Source: Fimbriimonadia bacterium (lineage in GTDB: Bacteria; Armatimonadota; Fimbriimonadia; Fimbriimonadales; Fimbriimonadaceae). From it: a stretch of 64,000 nucleotides of DNA. The position numbers and the translations under genes are program-made. The stretch spans positions 83,772 through 147,771 of the forward strand of contig JAUICQ010000005.1 in the NCBI GenBank assembly GCA_030427425.1, given 5' to 3'. Under the pieces are notes generated by a model. It was not told where the DNA came from and did no database searches. It saw only the letters and a program-made list of their open reading frames with translations. Shown piece after piece: positions 8,322 to 17,373 of this stretch (the first letter of the stretch is position 1; every line of letters starts with the position of its first letter).

Positions 8322-9365
8322 ATGGATAAAAATAAATCAATTAGCAGCTTCTTATTGTTAATTGTAACATTGCTAGGTTGCGGACATCCATCCTACACTA
8401 AAATCAATTCACCAGTCAGTCCAATTACAAAAAAATCCTCAGATAACTCTTACAGCAATCAAGAAATTATAAGCAATCCTAACTCTACTATCAAAGAAAA
8501 GAGAATAAATAACTTTAAAACTGAAAAAAAGCAAGAAAGTAGAACAGTATCCGTGCCCATCCTTTCTGTAAAAGCATTAGGCAATTTTGTATTGAGTAGT
8601 TCTGGTATGGTATCTAATATTGAAGTAACCTATACTACTAATACTTCTCCAAAAAGCAGTGGGGTTAAATTTAACGAGAATGGCATCGATAGCAATATTA
8701 ACAGTAGTGATTATGCAGATATCTATGGCATCGCAAGATATATAAACAGGAATCACTCTAAATTTAATATTTCTAATCCATTCTTGGAAGACAACACTCT
8801 TTATTTCAAAAAAATAGCAGAATTTAGGTCGAGAGGGGGGAGTTCAGGATTTTCTATCTTTACAGGCATTATATCTGCTATATCCGGACTCCCTATCCCT
8901 GAAAATTTCTACATGACTGGACATATTGCCGATAATGGAAAAGTGGAAGGAGTAAATGGTCTCTATGAGAAATTCGATGCTGTTGTAGATAATAACGGAT
9001 CAGACTTCTGCTTACCCGCTGATAACTTCAATATTATATTCCAATACATCGTTGAACGTCTTGAAAAGATAGAGTTTGTTCATTCTAATCGGTATCCCTT
9101 CCCTGTTGAAAATCGGAACCCGGAACTATCTGGCTATGCTAGAGAACTACTAGACGAATTAGGAACTACTGGGATTCTAGAGACAATAAAATTCGCAAGA
9201 TATAAACAACCAGACCTAAGTATGTACTTCAATGAAAGCTATGCTAATAAAACAATTAATGACACTCTAAAAAAATTAAATATAGTAGGACTCCCAAAGA
9301 TACATATAGTAAATAATGTTGAAGAGCTCTATGATACAGTATTTGGACAAGAAGTTAGCACGTAA
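8322..9365 (+). CDS. Lipoprotein with Lon-type (S16) protease domain, Ser-Lys dyad present
   Basis: 347 residues. Short signal with lipobox LLGC (C20), then a linker of about 60 residues rich in Ser, Asn and Lys. The C-terminal domain aligns with the Lon peptidase domain: GGSSGFSIFTGIISAISG has S174 in the place of the catalytic Ser, and NGLYEK has K217 exactly 43 residues later, the same spacing as S679 and K722 of E. coli Lon. MTGHIADNGKVEGVNGL matches the MTGEITLRGxVLPIGGL segment. About 60 extra residues sit before the final strand (KIHIVNNVEELYDTVF). No AAA+ domain is encoded. It is likely an ATP-independent envelope peptidase or a binding module; the substrate is unknown. It pairs with the upstream paralogue, and hemW starts 34 bases after it. 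Confidence 0.78.
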   Translation: MDKNKSISSFLLLIVTLLGCGHPSYTKINSPVSPITKKSSDNSYSNQEIISNPNSTIKEKRINNFKTEKKQESRTVSVPILSVKALGNFVLSSSGMVSNIEVTYTTNTSPKSSGVKFNENGIDSNINSSDYADIYGIARYINRNHSKFNISNPFLEDNTLYFKKIAEFRSRGGSSGFSIFTGIISAISGLPIPENFYMTGHIADNGKVEGVNGLYEKFDAVVDNNGSDFCLPADNFNIIFQYIVERLEKIEFVHSNRYPFPVENRNPELSGYARELLDELGTTGILETIKFARYKQPDLSMYFNESYANKTINDTLKKLNIVGLPKIHIVNNVEELYDTVFGQEVST

Positions 9366-9399
9366 GCACTGAAGTTTTTATTAAAAAAAGTAAACTAAT

Positions 9400-10536
9400 A
9401 TGATGAGTAACCCGATTGTATCTGCCCCAACAGCGATTTATGTTCATATTCCATTCTGCCCCAGCAAATGCCACTATTGCGACTTCAACAGTTACAAAAT
9501 GGATGGAGAAATACAAGCAGAAACAATTAAGGCCACAATTAATCAAATTCAGAACTCACCATGGGTTGGCACTCCTGCTAAAACCATTTTTATAGGTGGA
9601 GGTACCCCTACCTATATTGAGACAAAACTCTTAAACAGTCTGCTAGAAACAATCATGGCCAATCATCCCCCGATTGATGGATGTGAAATAACATCCGAAA
9701 GCAATCCTGGTACCATCACACAAGAAAAAATGGATTCCATGATTAACGCTGGATTCAACAGGATAAGCCTAGGCGCCCAGAGCTTCAACCCTGATGATTT
9801 AATTAGACTAGGCAGAGTACATAACGAAAAAGACATCGAATTAGCTGTAGAAATGGCACGTAATGCCGGATTCAACAATATCAATCTAGATCTCATCTTC
9901 GGCTTATCTTATCAGAAACTTAGCAACTGGGAACAGAACGTTAAAAGAGCGATTAATTTAAATCCGGAACATCTAAGCCTATACGGACTCACCATCGAAA
10001 AAGGCACCCAGTTCTATAAATTGTTCCACAAAGGAAATCTACCTCTCCCCCAAGAAGAAGAGCATGTAGCTATGTATAATGCTGCATTAGAACTCGCAAC
10101 CGGGCATGGGTACAATCAGTACGAAATTAGTAACTTCTCCAAACCTGGTATGGAATGCAAACATAATATCTGCTACTGGAACGGCGAGAATTACATTGCT
10201 TACGGTCCGGGAGCGGTTGGATGCATGCCGATATCAGGAGAAAGGATTAGATACACCAACATCAAGCATCCTGTTACCTTTGTAGAGGCATCTAATAATA
10301 ACAAAAGCTACTGGTACGATACAGAAATCATCGATGAAGAGACCGCATATACCGAAAAAGTTATGCTAGGCATGAGGATGAATCATGGAGTTGTAAAGAA
10401 TATCTTCAAACCAGAAATCAAAGAAAAATTACAAAATTTGCAAGAAAAAGGTTGGATTACTTTAGATGGTGAACGCGTACAACTCACGGACGAGGGTCGG
10501 ATGATCTCAAACGAAGTAATAGTAGAATTGCTATAA
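9400..10536 (+). CDS. hemW: HemW-like radical SAM protein
   Basis: 378 residues. The radical-SAM cluster motif is CPSKCHYC (C20, C24, C27) in the context IYVHIPFC, typical of HemW/HemN-like proteins. GGGTPTYI, SNPGT and the C-terminal HemN_C region (ISNFSKPGMECKHNICYW, GAVGCM) are present. HemW binds heme and is thought to deliver it to respiratory enzymes rather than act as a coproporphyrinogen dehydrogenase; the length and lack of the extra HemN N-terminal segment favour HemW. A heme-trafficking role fits the complex I genes elsewhere in the window. Confidence 0.9.
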   Translation: MMSNPIVSAPTAIYVHIPFCPSKCHYCDFNSYKMDGEIQAETIKATINQIQNSPWVGTPAKTIFIGGGTPTYIETKLLNSLLETIMANHPPIDGCEITSESNPGTITQEKMDSMINAGFNRISLGAQSFNPDDLIRLGRVHNEKDIELAVEMARNAGFNNINLDLIFGLSYQKLSNWEQNVKRAINLNPEHLSLYGLTIEKGTQFYKLFHKGNLPLPQEEEHVAMYNAALELATGHGYNQYEISNFSKPGMECKHNICYWNGENYIAYGPGAVGCMPISGERIRYTNIKHPVTFVEASNNNKSYWYDTEIIDEETAYTEKVMLGMRMNHGVVKNIFKPEIKEKLQNLQEKGWITLDGERVQLTDEGRMISNEVIVELL

Positions 10537-10549
10537 GTACGGCCGATTC

Positions 10550-10590
10550 ATAATATTTATGATAGACTGGATTCCGTTCCGGAATGACAA
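10550..10590. repeat. A-type intergenic repeat, copy 1
   Basis: A 41-base sequence identical to 12389-12429. Its core is an inverted repeat, ATTCCG-TTC-CGGAAT (10571-10585). It sits just after hemW. The exact identity of two intergenic copies 1.8 kb apart points to a recently mobile or recently duplicated element. Confidence 0.85.
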
Positions 10591-10689
10591 ATTAAGGGGA
10601 ACTTATTAATAATCTATCTCCCGCATTTGGATACTAAATAGTTAAATGCGGGCACAAAAAATAACAAATACTTACCAACCAACACCGTC

Positions 10690-10716
10690 ATCGCGGGAAT
10701 TTGAAAATCCCGCGAT
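10690..10716. repeat. B-type palindrome, copy 1
   Basis: ATCGCGGGA (10690-10698) pairs with TCCCGCGAT (10708-10716) around an AT loop, preceded by CCAACACCGTC. The same unit recurs at 10852-10878 and 12496-12522, with a worn copy near 60.91 kb. Confidence 0.85.
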
Positions 10717-10732
10717 CCAGTTCCTTATTGTC

Positions 10733-10760
10733 ACCCCGGAAAACTTATACATTCCGGGGT
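10733..10760. repeat. C-type palindrome, copy 1
   Basis: ACCCCGGAA (10733-10741) pairs with TTCCGGGGT (10752-10760), flanked by TTGTC and CCAT. Related units with the same GTCACCCC...GGGGxCCAT frame lie at 37791-37817 and 48421-48458. Confidence 0.8.
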
Positions 10761-10804
10761 CCATAACGATATCTTGCGAGAATATAATAAAGTGAAGACA
10801 ATTT

Positions 10805-10887
10805 AGAGTGTGGGTTCCGAAACAAACAATTACCACCCAACTAACACCGTCATCGCGGGAATTTAAAGATCCCGCGATCCGGCCGAT
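10805..10887. repeat. Composite B-type repeat unit, copy 2
   Basis: The palindrome ATCGCGGGA/TCCCGCGAT at 10852-10878 sits in a longer unit (leader AGTGTGGG, then ACCCAACxAACACCGTC, palindrome, then CCGGCCGAT) that recurs at about 12451-12531 with few differences. Confidence 0.8.
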
Positions 10888-11151
10888 ATTATATTCTGAA
10901 GGACTTTTAAAGAAGGTCATAGATCCCGCTCCGTCCTCGAAGGGGAACTATATACAATCTCGTGGCGACAGTTAGTTTTTGAACCCACACTTCAAGGTTT
11001 TTGTCCAATTGTGGAGCATCTATTTTTACACGCCTCTCGCTTCTCCGTCACACCGAGATACATATTTCCGGGATGACCGCAACACGAGGAGTCTTTTGAT
11101 AATGTGTCTCCCACACTTAGAAGAAAATAGCGATGAGAATCAAGCTGTTAT

Positions 11152-11592
11152 CTATATATTCAATCTCATGACGTAAGCATTTTCACCGTTATCGGCGTAG
11201 AAATTCTTTCTTGTATGAATGATACTAAATCCGAACTTTTCATAAAGCATAATCGCTCTGGTATTAGACACCCGAACATCCAAGAGCACCTCATCTATAT
11301 CTAAAGAGCGCACCAAATTCAAAAAGTGCTCCAACAACGCTCTTCCGACTCCCTTCCCCTGGGTATATGGGTGGACACTGAATGTTAGTATATCCACACT
11401 TTTATCAATCTTATGGCCGAAAATAAATCCGAATATCTTACCGTTTTCTTCTGCTACAAGGTTAATTCCATTCGGTTTTTCTATTTCAGATATAAAAGTA
11501 TTTTCACTCCAACCATCAGGCTGGGTTAAATGCTCTATCTGCAGGATATCATGGAGATCTTCCAATGTTCCTGATCTAAATAATACCGCCAC
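11152..11592 (-). CDS. rimI: GNAT acetyltransferase, RimI-like
   Basis: 146 residues, one GNAT domain. The acetyl-CoA binding loop is QGKGVGRALL (Q78-G83 and following), after FSVHPYT. The C-terminal LDVRVSNTRAIMLYEKFGF is the stretch typical of ribosomal-protein-alanine acetyltransferase RimI, which N-acetylates ribosomal protein S18. A closely related acetyltransferase of other specificity is possible. It lies 11 bases downstream of livF on the same strand and is probably cotranscribed. Confidence 0.8.
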   Translation of the reverse strand: MAVLFRSGTLEDLHDILQIEHLTQPDGWSENTFISEIEKPNGINLVAEENGKIFGFIFGHKIDKSVDILTFSVHPYTQGKGVGRALLEHFLNLVRSLDIDEVLLDVRVSNTRAIMLYEKFGFSIIHTRKNFYADNGENAYVMRLNI

Positions 11593-11603
11593 GTCGTTAA
11601 TAA

Positions 11604-12305
11604 CTATCCTCCTAGATAAGCAGCTTTAATTGAATCGTCTTTAAGAAGCTCTTGAGCATTTTTACTCATTACAATTTTACCAGTCTCTAGCACGTAACCT
11701 CTATCGGCTATTTCAAGGGATAGATGGGCATTCTGTTCTACAAGCAGCACAGTAGTTCCCGTCTTATTTATCTCTTTAATGATACTCATTATTTCCATTA
11801 CTCTATTAGGAGCTAATCCTAATGATGGTTCATCCAGCAGTAATAACTCAGGTCGATTCATCAATGCTCTTCCAATAGCTAACATCTGTTGTTCACCACC
11901 ACTCATCGTACCAGCATTCTGCTGCAATCGGGATTTTAGTTTCGGGAAGAATTTATATATCTTTTCAAGATCTTCAGACAGGTTATCTCCCTTCCTGGCG
12001 CTGGCACCAATCAACAGATTTTCATATACTGTCATCTCTGAAAAAATCCTTCGCCCTTCCGGACAATGACTCACCCCTAGCTTGACAATTTCATGCGGCT
12101 CCATACCTAAAATACTCTTATCTTTAAACTGAATAGACCCATTTCTACAAGGTATTAAATTACTAACAGCCTTTAATAAAGTACTCTTCCCTGCTCCATT
12201 AGAACCGATAATGGCAACAATTTCTCCCTTCTTAACTTCTATGTTCACATCAGAAAGTGCCTGAATAACTCCATAGCAAACATTTAAATTACCTATTTTT
12301 AACAT
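11604..12305 (-). CDS. livF: ABC transporter ATP-binding protein, LivF family
   Basis: 233 residues with the full ABC set: Walker A GSNGAGKST (34-42), Q-loop region, signature MSGGEQQ, Walker B LLLLDEPSLGLAP and the switch His in LLVEQNAH. The length and the HEIVKLGVSHCPEGRRIF stretch are characteristic of LivF, the ATPase paired with LivG for branched-chain amino acids, or of UrtE for urea. The partner permeases, LivG and binding protein are not adjacent, so the substrate cannot be told and the gene is an orphan here. Confidence 0.85.
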   Translation of the reverse strand: MLKIGNLNVCYGVIQALSDVNIEVKKGEIVAIIGSNGAGKSTLLKAVSNLIPCRNGSIQFKDKSILGMEPHEIVKLGVSHCPEGRRIFSEMTVYENLLIGASARKGDNLSEDLEKIYKFFPKLKSRLQQNAGTMSGGEQQMLAIGRALMNRPELLLLDEPSLGLAPNRVMEIMSIIKEINKTGTTVLLVEQNAHLSLEIADRGYVLETGKIVMSKNAQELLKDDSIKAAYLGG

Positions 12306-12388
12306 ATTCTAAAAAACCTAGAAATAAGGTTACCTTTTAAAAAAAAGTTGGGTATTGAAGTATGCTTTTTTAAGCAAGCTAGGGATGA

Positions 12389-12429
12389 ATAATATTTATG
12401 ATAGACTGGATTCCGTTCCGGAATGACAA
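12389..12429. repeat. A-type intergenic repeat, copy 2
   Basis: 41 bases identical to 10550-10590, with the same ATTCCG-TTC-CGGAAT core. Here too it precedes a B-type palindrome, so A and B modules travel or persist as an ordered pair. Confidence 0.85.
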
Positions 12430-12450
12430 TTTACGGGGCATTAACTCTCA

Positions 12451-12531
12451 AGTGTGGGATTTTAAACAACTATTTTACTCCCAACCAACACCGTCATCGC
12501 GGGAATTTAAAGATCCCGCGATCCGGCCGAT
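12451..12531. repeat. Composite B-type repeat unit, copy 3
   Basis: Palindrome ATCGCGGGA (12496-12504)/TCCCGCGAT (12514-12522) with the same leader and trailer as the 10805-10887 copy. It fills the 338-base gap between livF and feoB (12306-12643), in which I see no gene; the feoB promoter must lie between here and 12643. Confidence 0.8.
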
Positions 12532-12643
12532 TATTAAAAAAGAATACTTCTGCACCACAAATTAAAATCATATCCGACTAATTCACTTCAAAATCCACCC
12601 GTTAAAATGCTAGAATCTTATTATAAGTCTATAAATATCTCCC

Positions 12644-14554
12644 ATGCCACATAATAAGCCAGTCGTTGTTTTAGTTGGAAATCCAAACTCTGGAAAGACC
12701 ACTCTTTTCAATGCTCTAACGGGGTCACAAGAAAAAACAGGAAACTACGCAGGTGTTACCGTAGAAAAAGTTAGCGCCAAGATGAATCTTGCCAGCATTC
12801 AAGTAGACTGTTTAGATGTACCTGGCATATATAGTTTAGATCCGATATCCTTAGACGAAATGGTTGCCATTGAAATTATTAACGGCATTTCAGAAGAGAA
12901 TATTAAACCAGATCTAATTGTTTATGTACTAGACAGCAATAATCTCGAACGCCATCTCTATCTATACTCCCAGCTCGCAGAAAGCGGGATACCGATTATT
13001 GTAGCCCTCACCATGACCGACATCATCCCCGGCGGCAAGAACAGCATAGACTTAAAAATTCTATCGGAAAAATTAAGTACCGATGTTATCCCAGTTATCT
13101 ACCATACAAAAGAAGGAATAGACCATCTAAGATCTTCTATTGAAAAATCGCTAAAAAATAAACCTATTCCTGCAATAAGCTTAGGAGAAAAACCAGAGAA
13201 TGTCTCCATGGTTACCCACAGGTATAGATGGGCTGCAAAAGTGAAGCAGGATGTTGTTGTAAATAAGGAGCCGTCCAAACGAAAATTCACATCAGATAGC
13301 ATAGATAAATTACTGACTAATAAATTTTGGGGTCTTCTAGTATTCGTAGCTCTCATGCTAATAGTATTTGAATCGATCTATACTTTTGCAGGCCCTATAA
13401 TGGAGCTAATTGAAGCATTTTTTAGTACAGTTCGGCAGTATTCAAGAGAATATCTAACCGATATCCCTATTCTTAAATCTATGATTGTAAACGGTATTCT
13501 GCCTGGAGTAGGCACTACTGTTATGTTCCTGCCACAGATATCTATCCTATTTTTCTTTATTACTGTTCTTGAGAGCACTGGATACTTAGCGAGAGCAGCA
13601 TTTCTTATGGATAAACTTTTAGGCTGGTGCGGATTAAACGGTAGATCGTTCATACCCCTTATGTCTAGTTATGCGTGTGCTGTTCCTGGCATTATGTCTA
13701 CAAGAGTGATTCCTGACGCTAAAGCCAGATTAGCCACACTGCTTGTTGCACCACTGATGAGCTGTAGTGCAAGATTACCTATTTATATCCTTATCATCGG
13801 AACTTTTATTGAGCCTCATCTGGGTCCGATATGGGCTGGTGTCACTCTGTTCGCTATGCATATTTTAGGACTCTTTGTGGCGATACCAGTTATATTCGTT
13901 ATTAACAAAGGCATTATAAAGAGTCCGCAAATGCCTTTTATCATGGAACTACCTAATTATCAGTGGCCAAAATGGAAAGATGTATTTAATTTGGTTTACA
14001 GAAGATCTAAACAATTTGTTAAAGAAGCAGGATCCACTATTGTTGTACTCAGTATTATCATCTGGGCATTAACATCATTCCCTACCACAGGTGAAGAGAG
14101 TAATTACACAATGGATAATCAGAAAGAGTTATACTCCCAACTGGAGGGATCTTATCTGGGAAAATTTGGAAAATTTATCGAACCAGTATTCACCCCATTA
14201 GGATTCGACTGGCGGATATCCACTGCTATAGTTGCTAGCTTCCCTGCTCGCGAAGTAGTAATAACATCATTAAGCATCATGTTCCAATCGGAAGCAACCT
14301 CGGAAGACTCCACCGATCTGAGAAGCATCCTGAAAAATGCTAAAAATAATAAAGGAGAACCGATTGTTGATGGCTGGAGTGCAGCAGGACTCATGATATT
14401 TTTTGCCTTATGCTGTCAATGCACGGCCACCCTAGTTACCATAAAAAATGAAACAGGCACCTGGAAATGGCCGATTTTTGTATTCACATACATGACTCTT
14501 CTCGCTTACGCTGGGGCATACCTAGTACAAATCATTAAATTTGTAGTAAAATAA
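12644..14554 (+). CDS. feoB: Ferrous iron transporter FeoB
   Basis: Inner-membrane Fe(II) transporter with an N-terminal G domain and a permease. G1 is GNPNSGKTT (12-20) and G3 is DVPG (58-61). The G4 position, normally NxxD, reads T123-M-T-D126, so the Asn that reads the guanine base is missing. The permease keeps the Gate motifs with Cys (SSYACAVPGIMSTR, MSCSARLPIY) and a second CCQCTAT stretch near the C-terminus. 636 residues is short for FeoB but within range. No feoA precedes it. The gene stands alone with B-type repeats upstream; iron supply fits the Fe-S genes that follow. Confidence 0.92.
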   Translation: MPHNKPVVVLVGNPNSGKTTLFNALTGSQEKTGNYAGVTVEKVSAKMNLASIQVDCLDVPGIYSLDPISLDEMVAIEIINGISEENIKPDLIVYVLDSNNLERHLYLYSQLAESGIPIIVALTMTDIIPGGKNSIDLKILSEKLSTDVIPVIYHTKEGIDHLRSSIEKSLKNKPIPAISLGEKPENVSMVTHRYRWAAKVKQDVVVNKEPSKRKFTSDSIDKLLTNKFWGLLVFVALMLIVFESIYTFAGPIMELIEAFFSTVRQYSREYLTDIPILKSMIVNGILPGVGTTVMFLPQISILFFFITVLESTGYLARAAFLMDKLLGWCGLNGRSFIPLMSSYACAVPGIMSTRVIPDAKARLATLLVAPLMSCSARLPIYILIIGTFIEPHLGPIWAGVTLFAMHILGLFVAIPVIFVINKGIIKSPQMPFIMELPNYQWPKWKDVFNLVYRRSKQFVKEAGSTIVVLSIIIWALTSFPTTGEESNYTMDNQKELYSQLEGSYLGKFGKFIEPVFTPLGFDWRISTAIVASFPAREVVITSLSIMFQSEATSEDSTDLRSILKNAKNNKGEPIVDGWSAAGLMIFFALCCQCTATLVTIKNETGTWKWPIFVFTYMTLLAYAGAYLVQIIKFVVK

Positions 14555-14629
14555 AAATCGCTCAAACACAAAACTGTTAAAAAGAAGTGTATATTATTAT
14601 TTTGGGTAACATTTTAAAACACATACATC

Positions 14630-17284
14630 ATGAAAAAATTAGTCATTGTAGAATCTCCGGCAAAAGCAAAAACTATTTCTCAGTTTTTAGGATCGGAATA
14701 TAACGTACTGGCCAGCTTTGGTCATATCCGCGATCTTCCAGAAAGCGCTGACGATATACCAGCAGATCTTAAAAAAGAGAAATGGGCTAGGCTAGGTGTA
14801 AATGTTAATAATAATTTTGAACCTATATATGTAGTTAATTCCCAGAAAAAAAAATATGTAGATAATCTGAAAAAAGCCCTAAGCAATTCCTCAGAACTAC
14901 TACTCGCAACTGATGAAGATAGAGAAGGAGAAAGTATCAGTTGGCATATTCTACAATTACTTAAACCCAAAAAAGAGATCCCCATAAAACGGATTGTATT
15001 CCATGAAATTACTCCCGAAGCCATAGAGCATGCTATAGAAAACTCTAGAGACATTAATCAGTACCTGGTAAAAGCACAAGAAGCAAGAAGGATTCTTGAT
15101 AGATTATACGGATATACCCTCTCTCCACTTCTGTGGAAAAAAGTTGCTCCAAAACTAAGTGCAGGAAGAGTGCAGAGCGTAGCTGTTAAACTAACCGTGG
15201 AACGGGAAAGGCAGAGAATGAAATTCCAATCGGCAACATATTGGGATTTAGAAGCCAATCTTAATGCTGAAGATGGAAAGTTTAAAGCTAAACTAATTGA
15301 GATTGATGGCAAAAAAGTAGCTCAAGGAAAACATTTTAATCCTGAAACTGGTGAACTAGCTGATAAGAAGGCTATCCTCTTAAAAGAAGACGATGCTAAA
15401 AAATACGCTAAAACATCACTGCAATCTAAGCCATGGACTGTTACTAAACTACAAACTACCCCAGGAAAAGAGAATCAGCCTGCACCATTCATGACCTCTA
15501 CACTACAACAAGAGGCCAGTAGGAAACTAAGGTATACAGCCAAACGCACTATGCAGATTGCACAGAATCTTTACGAAGGTATAGACTTACAAGGAGAACG
15601 TGTTGGTCTCATTACCTATATGCGTACCGATAGCTTAACCCTTTCCAATCGGGCACTCAGCCAAGCTAGAGAGATGATTGAAAAAACGTTTGGAAAAGAG
15701 TATCTCCCTGATAGACCCAATGTTTATAAGACTAAATCTAAGAACGCACAAGAAGCACACGAAGCTATCAGACCCACCGATCTACGTAGACATCCCAAAG
15801 ATGTTAAGCCGTTCCTTTCTGATGAACAGTTTAAACTCTACGAACTAATCTGGAAAAGAACATTAGCCTCACAGATGAATCCGGCACAGGTAGAACGTAC
15901 ACAGGTAGAAGTTACAGTAGACGTTAACGGTGAAAAATTTATCTTTAGCGCATCTGGTAAACAGATTGTCTTCCCAGGATTCTTAAAAGCCTACGTTGAA
16001 GGTTCGGACGATCCAGAAGCATCTCTAGAATCGAAAGAGACTCTATTACCTAAGTTAGCCATGAACATGGTTTTAGATGCTAAAGAAGTAAACGCACTAT
16101 CCCATAGCACAAGACCACCTGCCAGATATACAGAAGCTAGCTTAATTAAAAAACTAGAAGAAGAAGGAGTAGGACGACCCAGTACCTATGCCAGCATTCT
16201 TAGTACCATCCAAGATAGAGGATATATCAACAAAAAAGGGAATGAACTCATTCCTACATTCACTGCATTCGCCGTAACAGGTCTGCTAGAAAATAACTTT
16301 ACCGATCTTGTTAACATCGTTTTTACCGCTAAAATGGAAGATGAACTGGATGAAATATCTAACGGAAAAATAAATTCGGTAGATTACCTCCAAAACTTCT
16401 ATTTTGGGAACGAACAATCACCAGGTATAGAACCACAAGTACAGAGCAAGGAAGCAGTTATTCCTTATCCTGCTATAGAGATTGTAAACTTCCAGAATCC
16501 TGAAGAAAAAATACTCGTGAAAGTGGGCAGATTCGGTCCGTATGTTCAGAGAGGAGAGGGTGGAAAAGGAAATATTGCATCACTCCCTGCAGATATTCCC
16601 CCTGCTGAACTTTCCTATGAAAAATGCCTTGAACTTATTGAAAAAGGTGGCGGCAGTAACGGAGAGATAATAGGTCAACAGCCTGAAACTGGTAGAAATG
16701 TATTGCTAAAGGCGGGTCCGTACGGTAGTTACCTAGAAATAGAACAGACAGAAGAAGAAAAAAATGAGAAGTTGAAACCTAAGCGCGTCCCTCTACCAAA
16801 AGGAATGAATAGTACTGAGGTAGATAAGAGATGGGCAGAATTTTTAAGCACGCTACCCAAGAGTCTTGGAACACATCCTGATACCAATGAAGATATTACT
16901 CTTAATGTAGGGCCGTATGGCAGTTATATTATCTCAGGAAATACACGTGCCAATATCACCGATTACACTCAGTTGCCACTTCTTAATATACAAGATGCTA
17001 TTCAGTTATTAAAAGATACCGGCACTACTAGTGATAGGGGTAGAGTTAGCACTGCAGCTATCATTAAAGACCTATCTAGCGAAACAAAGGGAAAAACTAA
17101 ACTGCAGATAATGAAAGGCAGATACGGACCGTATGTGACAAATGGTAAAGTGAATGCTACCATACCTAAAGATGTAGATCCCGAAGCCATTAGTTTAGAA
17201 AAAGCCCTAGAGCTAATCGACGCCAAAGGATCGACCTCTAAGACTAAGAAAAGTACTGTGAAAACAAAGGCTACTAAAAAGTAA
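14630..17284 (+). CDS. topA: DNA topoisomerase I
   Basis: Type IA topoisomerase that relaxes negative supercoils. TOPRIM starts at MKKLVIVESPAKAKTI with the acidic triad in ATDEDREGE; the active-site Tyr is Y330 in GLITYMRTDS. After the core, instead of C4 zinc ribbons, there are four Toprim_C-type repeats, each around a GPYG/GPYV motif (FGPYVQRGEG, GPYGSYLEI, GPYGSYIIS, YGPYVTNGK), and a Lys/Thr-rich tail. This C-terminal design occurs in several phyla. 884 residues. It follows feoB by 75 bases on the same strand. Confidence 0.96.
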   Translation: MKKLVIVESPAKAKTISQFLGSEYNVLASFGHIRDLPESADDIPADLKKEKWARLGVNVNNNFEPIYVVNSQKKKYVDNLKKALSNSSELLLATDEDREGESISWHILQLLKPKKEIPIKRIVFHEITPEAIEHAIENSRDINQYLVKAQEARRILDRLYGYTLSPLLWKKVAPKLSAGRVQSVAVKLTVERERQRMKFQSATYWDLEANLNAEDGKFKAKLIEIDGKKVAQGKHFNPETGELADKKAILLKEDDAKKYAKTSLQSKPWTVTKLQTTPGKENQPAPFMTSTLQQEASRKLRYTAKRTMQIAQNLYEGIDLQGERVGLITYMRTDSLTLSNRALSQAREMIEKTFGKEYLPDRPNVYKTKSKNAQEAHEAIRPTDLRRHPKDVKPFLSDEQFKLYELIWKRTLASQMNPAQVERTQVEVTVDVNGEKFIFSASGKQIVFPGFLKAYVEGSDDPEASLESKETLLPKLAMNMVLDAKEVNALSHSTRPPARYTEASLIKKLEEEGVGRPSTYASILSTIQDRGYINKKGNELIPTFTAFAVTGLLENNFTDLVNIVFTAKMEDELDEISNGKINSVDYLQNFYFGNEQSPGIEPQVQSKEAVIPYPAIEIVNFQNPEEKILVKVGRFGPYVQRGEGGKGNIASLPADIPPAELSYEKCLELIEKGGGSNGEIIGQQPETGRNVLLKAGPYGSYLEIEQTEEEKNEKLKPKRVPLPKGMNSTEVDKRWAEFLSTLPKSLGTHPDTNEDITLNVGPYGSYIISGNTRANITDYTQLPLLNIQDAIQLLKDTGTTSDRGRVSTAAIIKDLSSETKGKTKLQIMKGRYGPYVTNGKVNATIPKDVDPEAISLEKALELIDAKGSTSKTKKSTVKTKATKK

Positions 17285-17373
17285 TCTTTCAATGATTAAG
17301 ATTTTTCTTTAACAAAGGATTGCAAAAGGCGTATAATTATAAGTATAAGATTAAAAATTAGAGAGTATTAAAT

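Larger units (their letters stand above)
10537..11151. other. 615-base intergenic region built of palindromic repeats
   Basis: No supported gene. The stretch contains an A-type element (10550-10590), two B-type elements (10690-10716, 10852-10878), a C-type element (10733-10760) and degraded GC-rich remnants up to about 11080. Short open frames here are made of repeat sequence and lack ribosome binding sites. hemW ends on one side and rimI ends on the other, so the region is a convergent gap that tolerates insertions. Confidence 0.7.

Noticed and set aside
10672..10920. 82-codon frame on the minus strand in the repeat region
   Set aside because: It is composed almost entirely of B- and C-type palindromes, has repeated peptide phrases from them and no ribosome binding site.
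10979..11176. 65-codon plus-strand frame before rimI
   Set aside because: It runs through degraded repeat sequence into the rimI end on the opposite strand; no coding signal.
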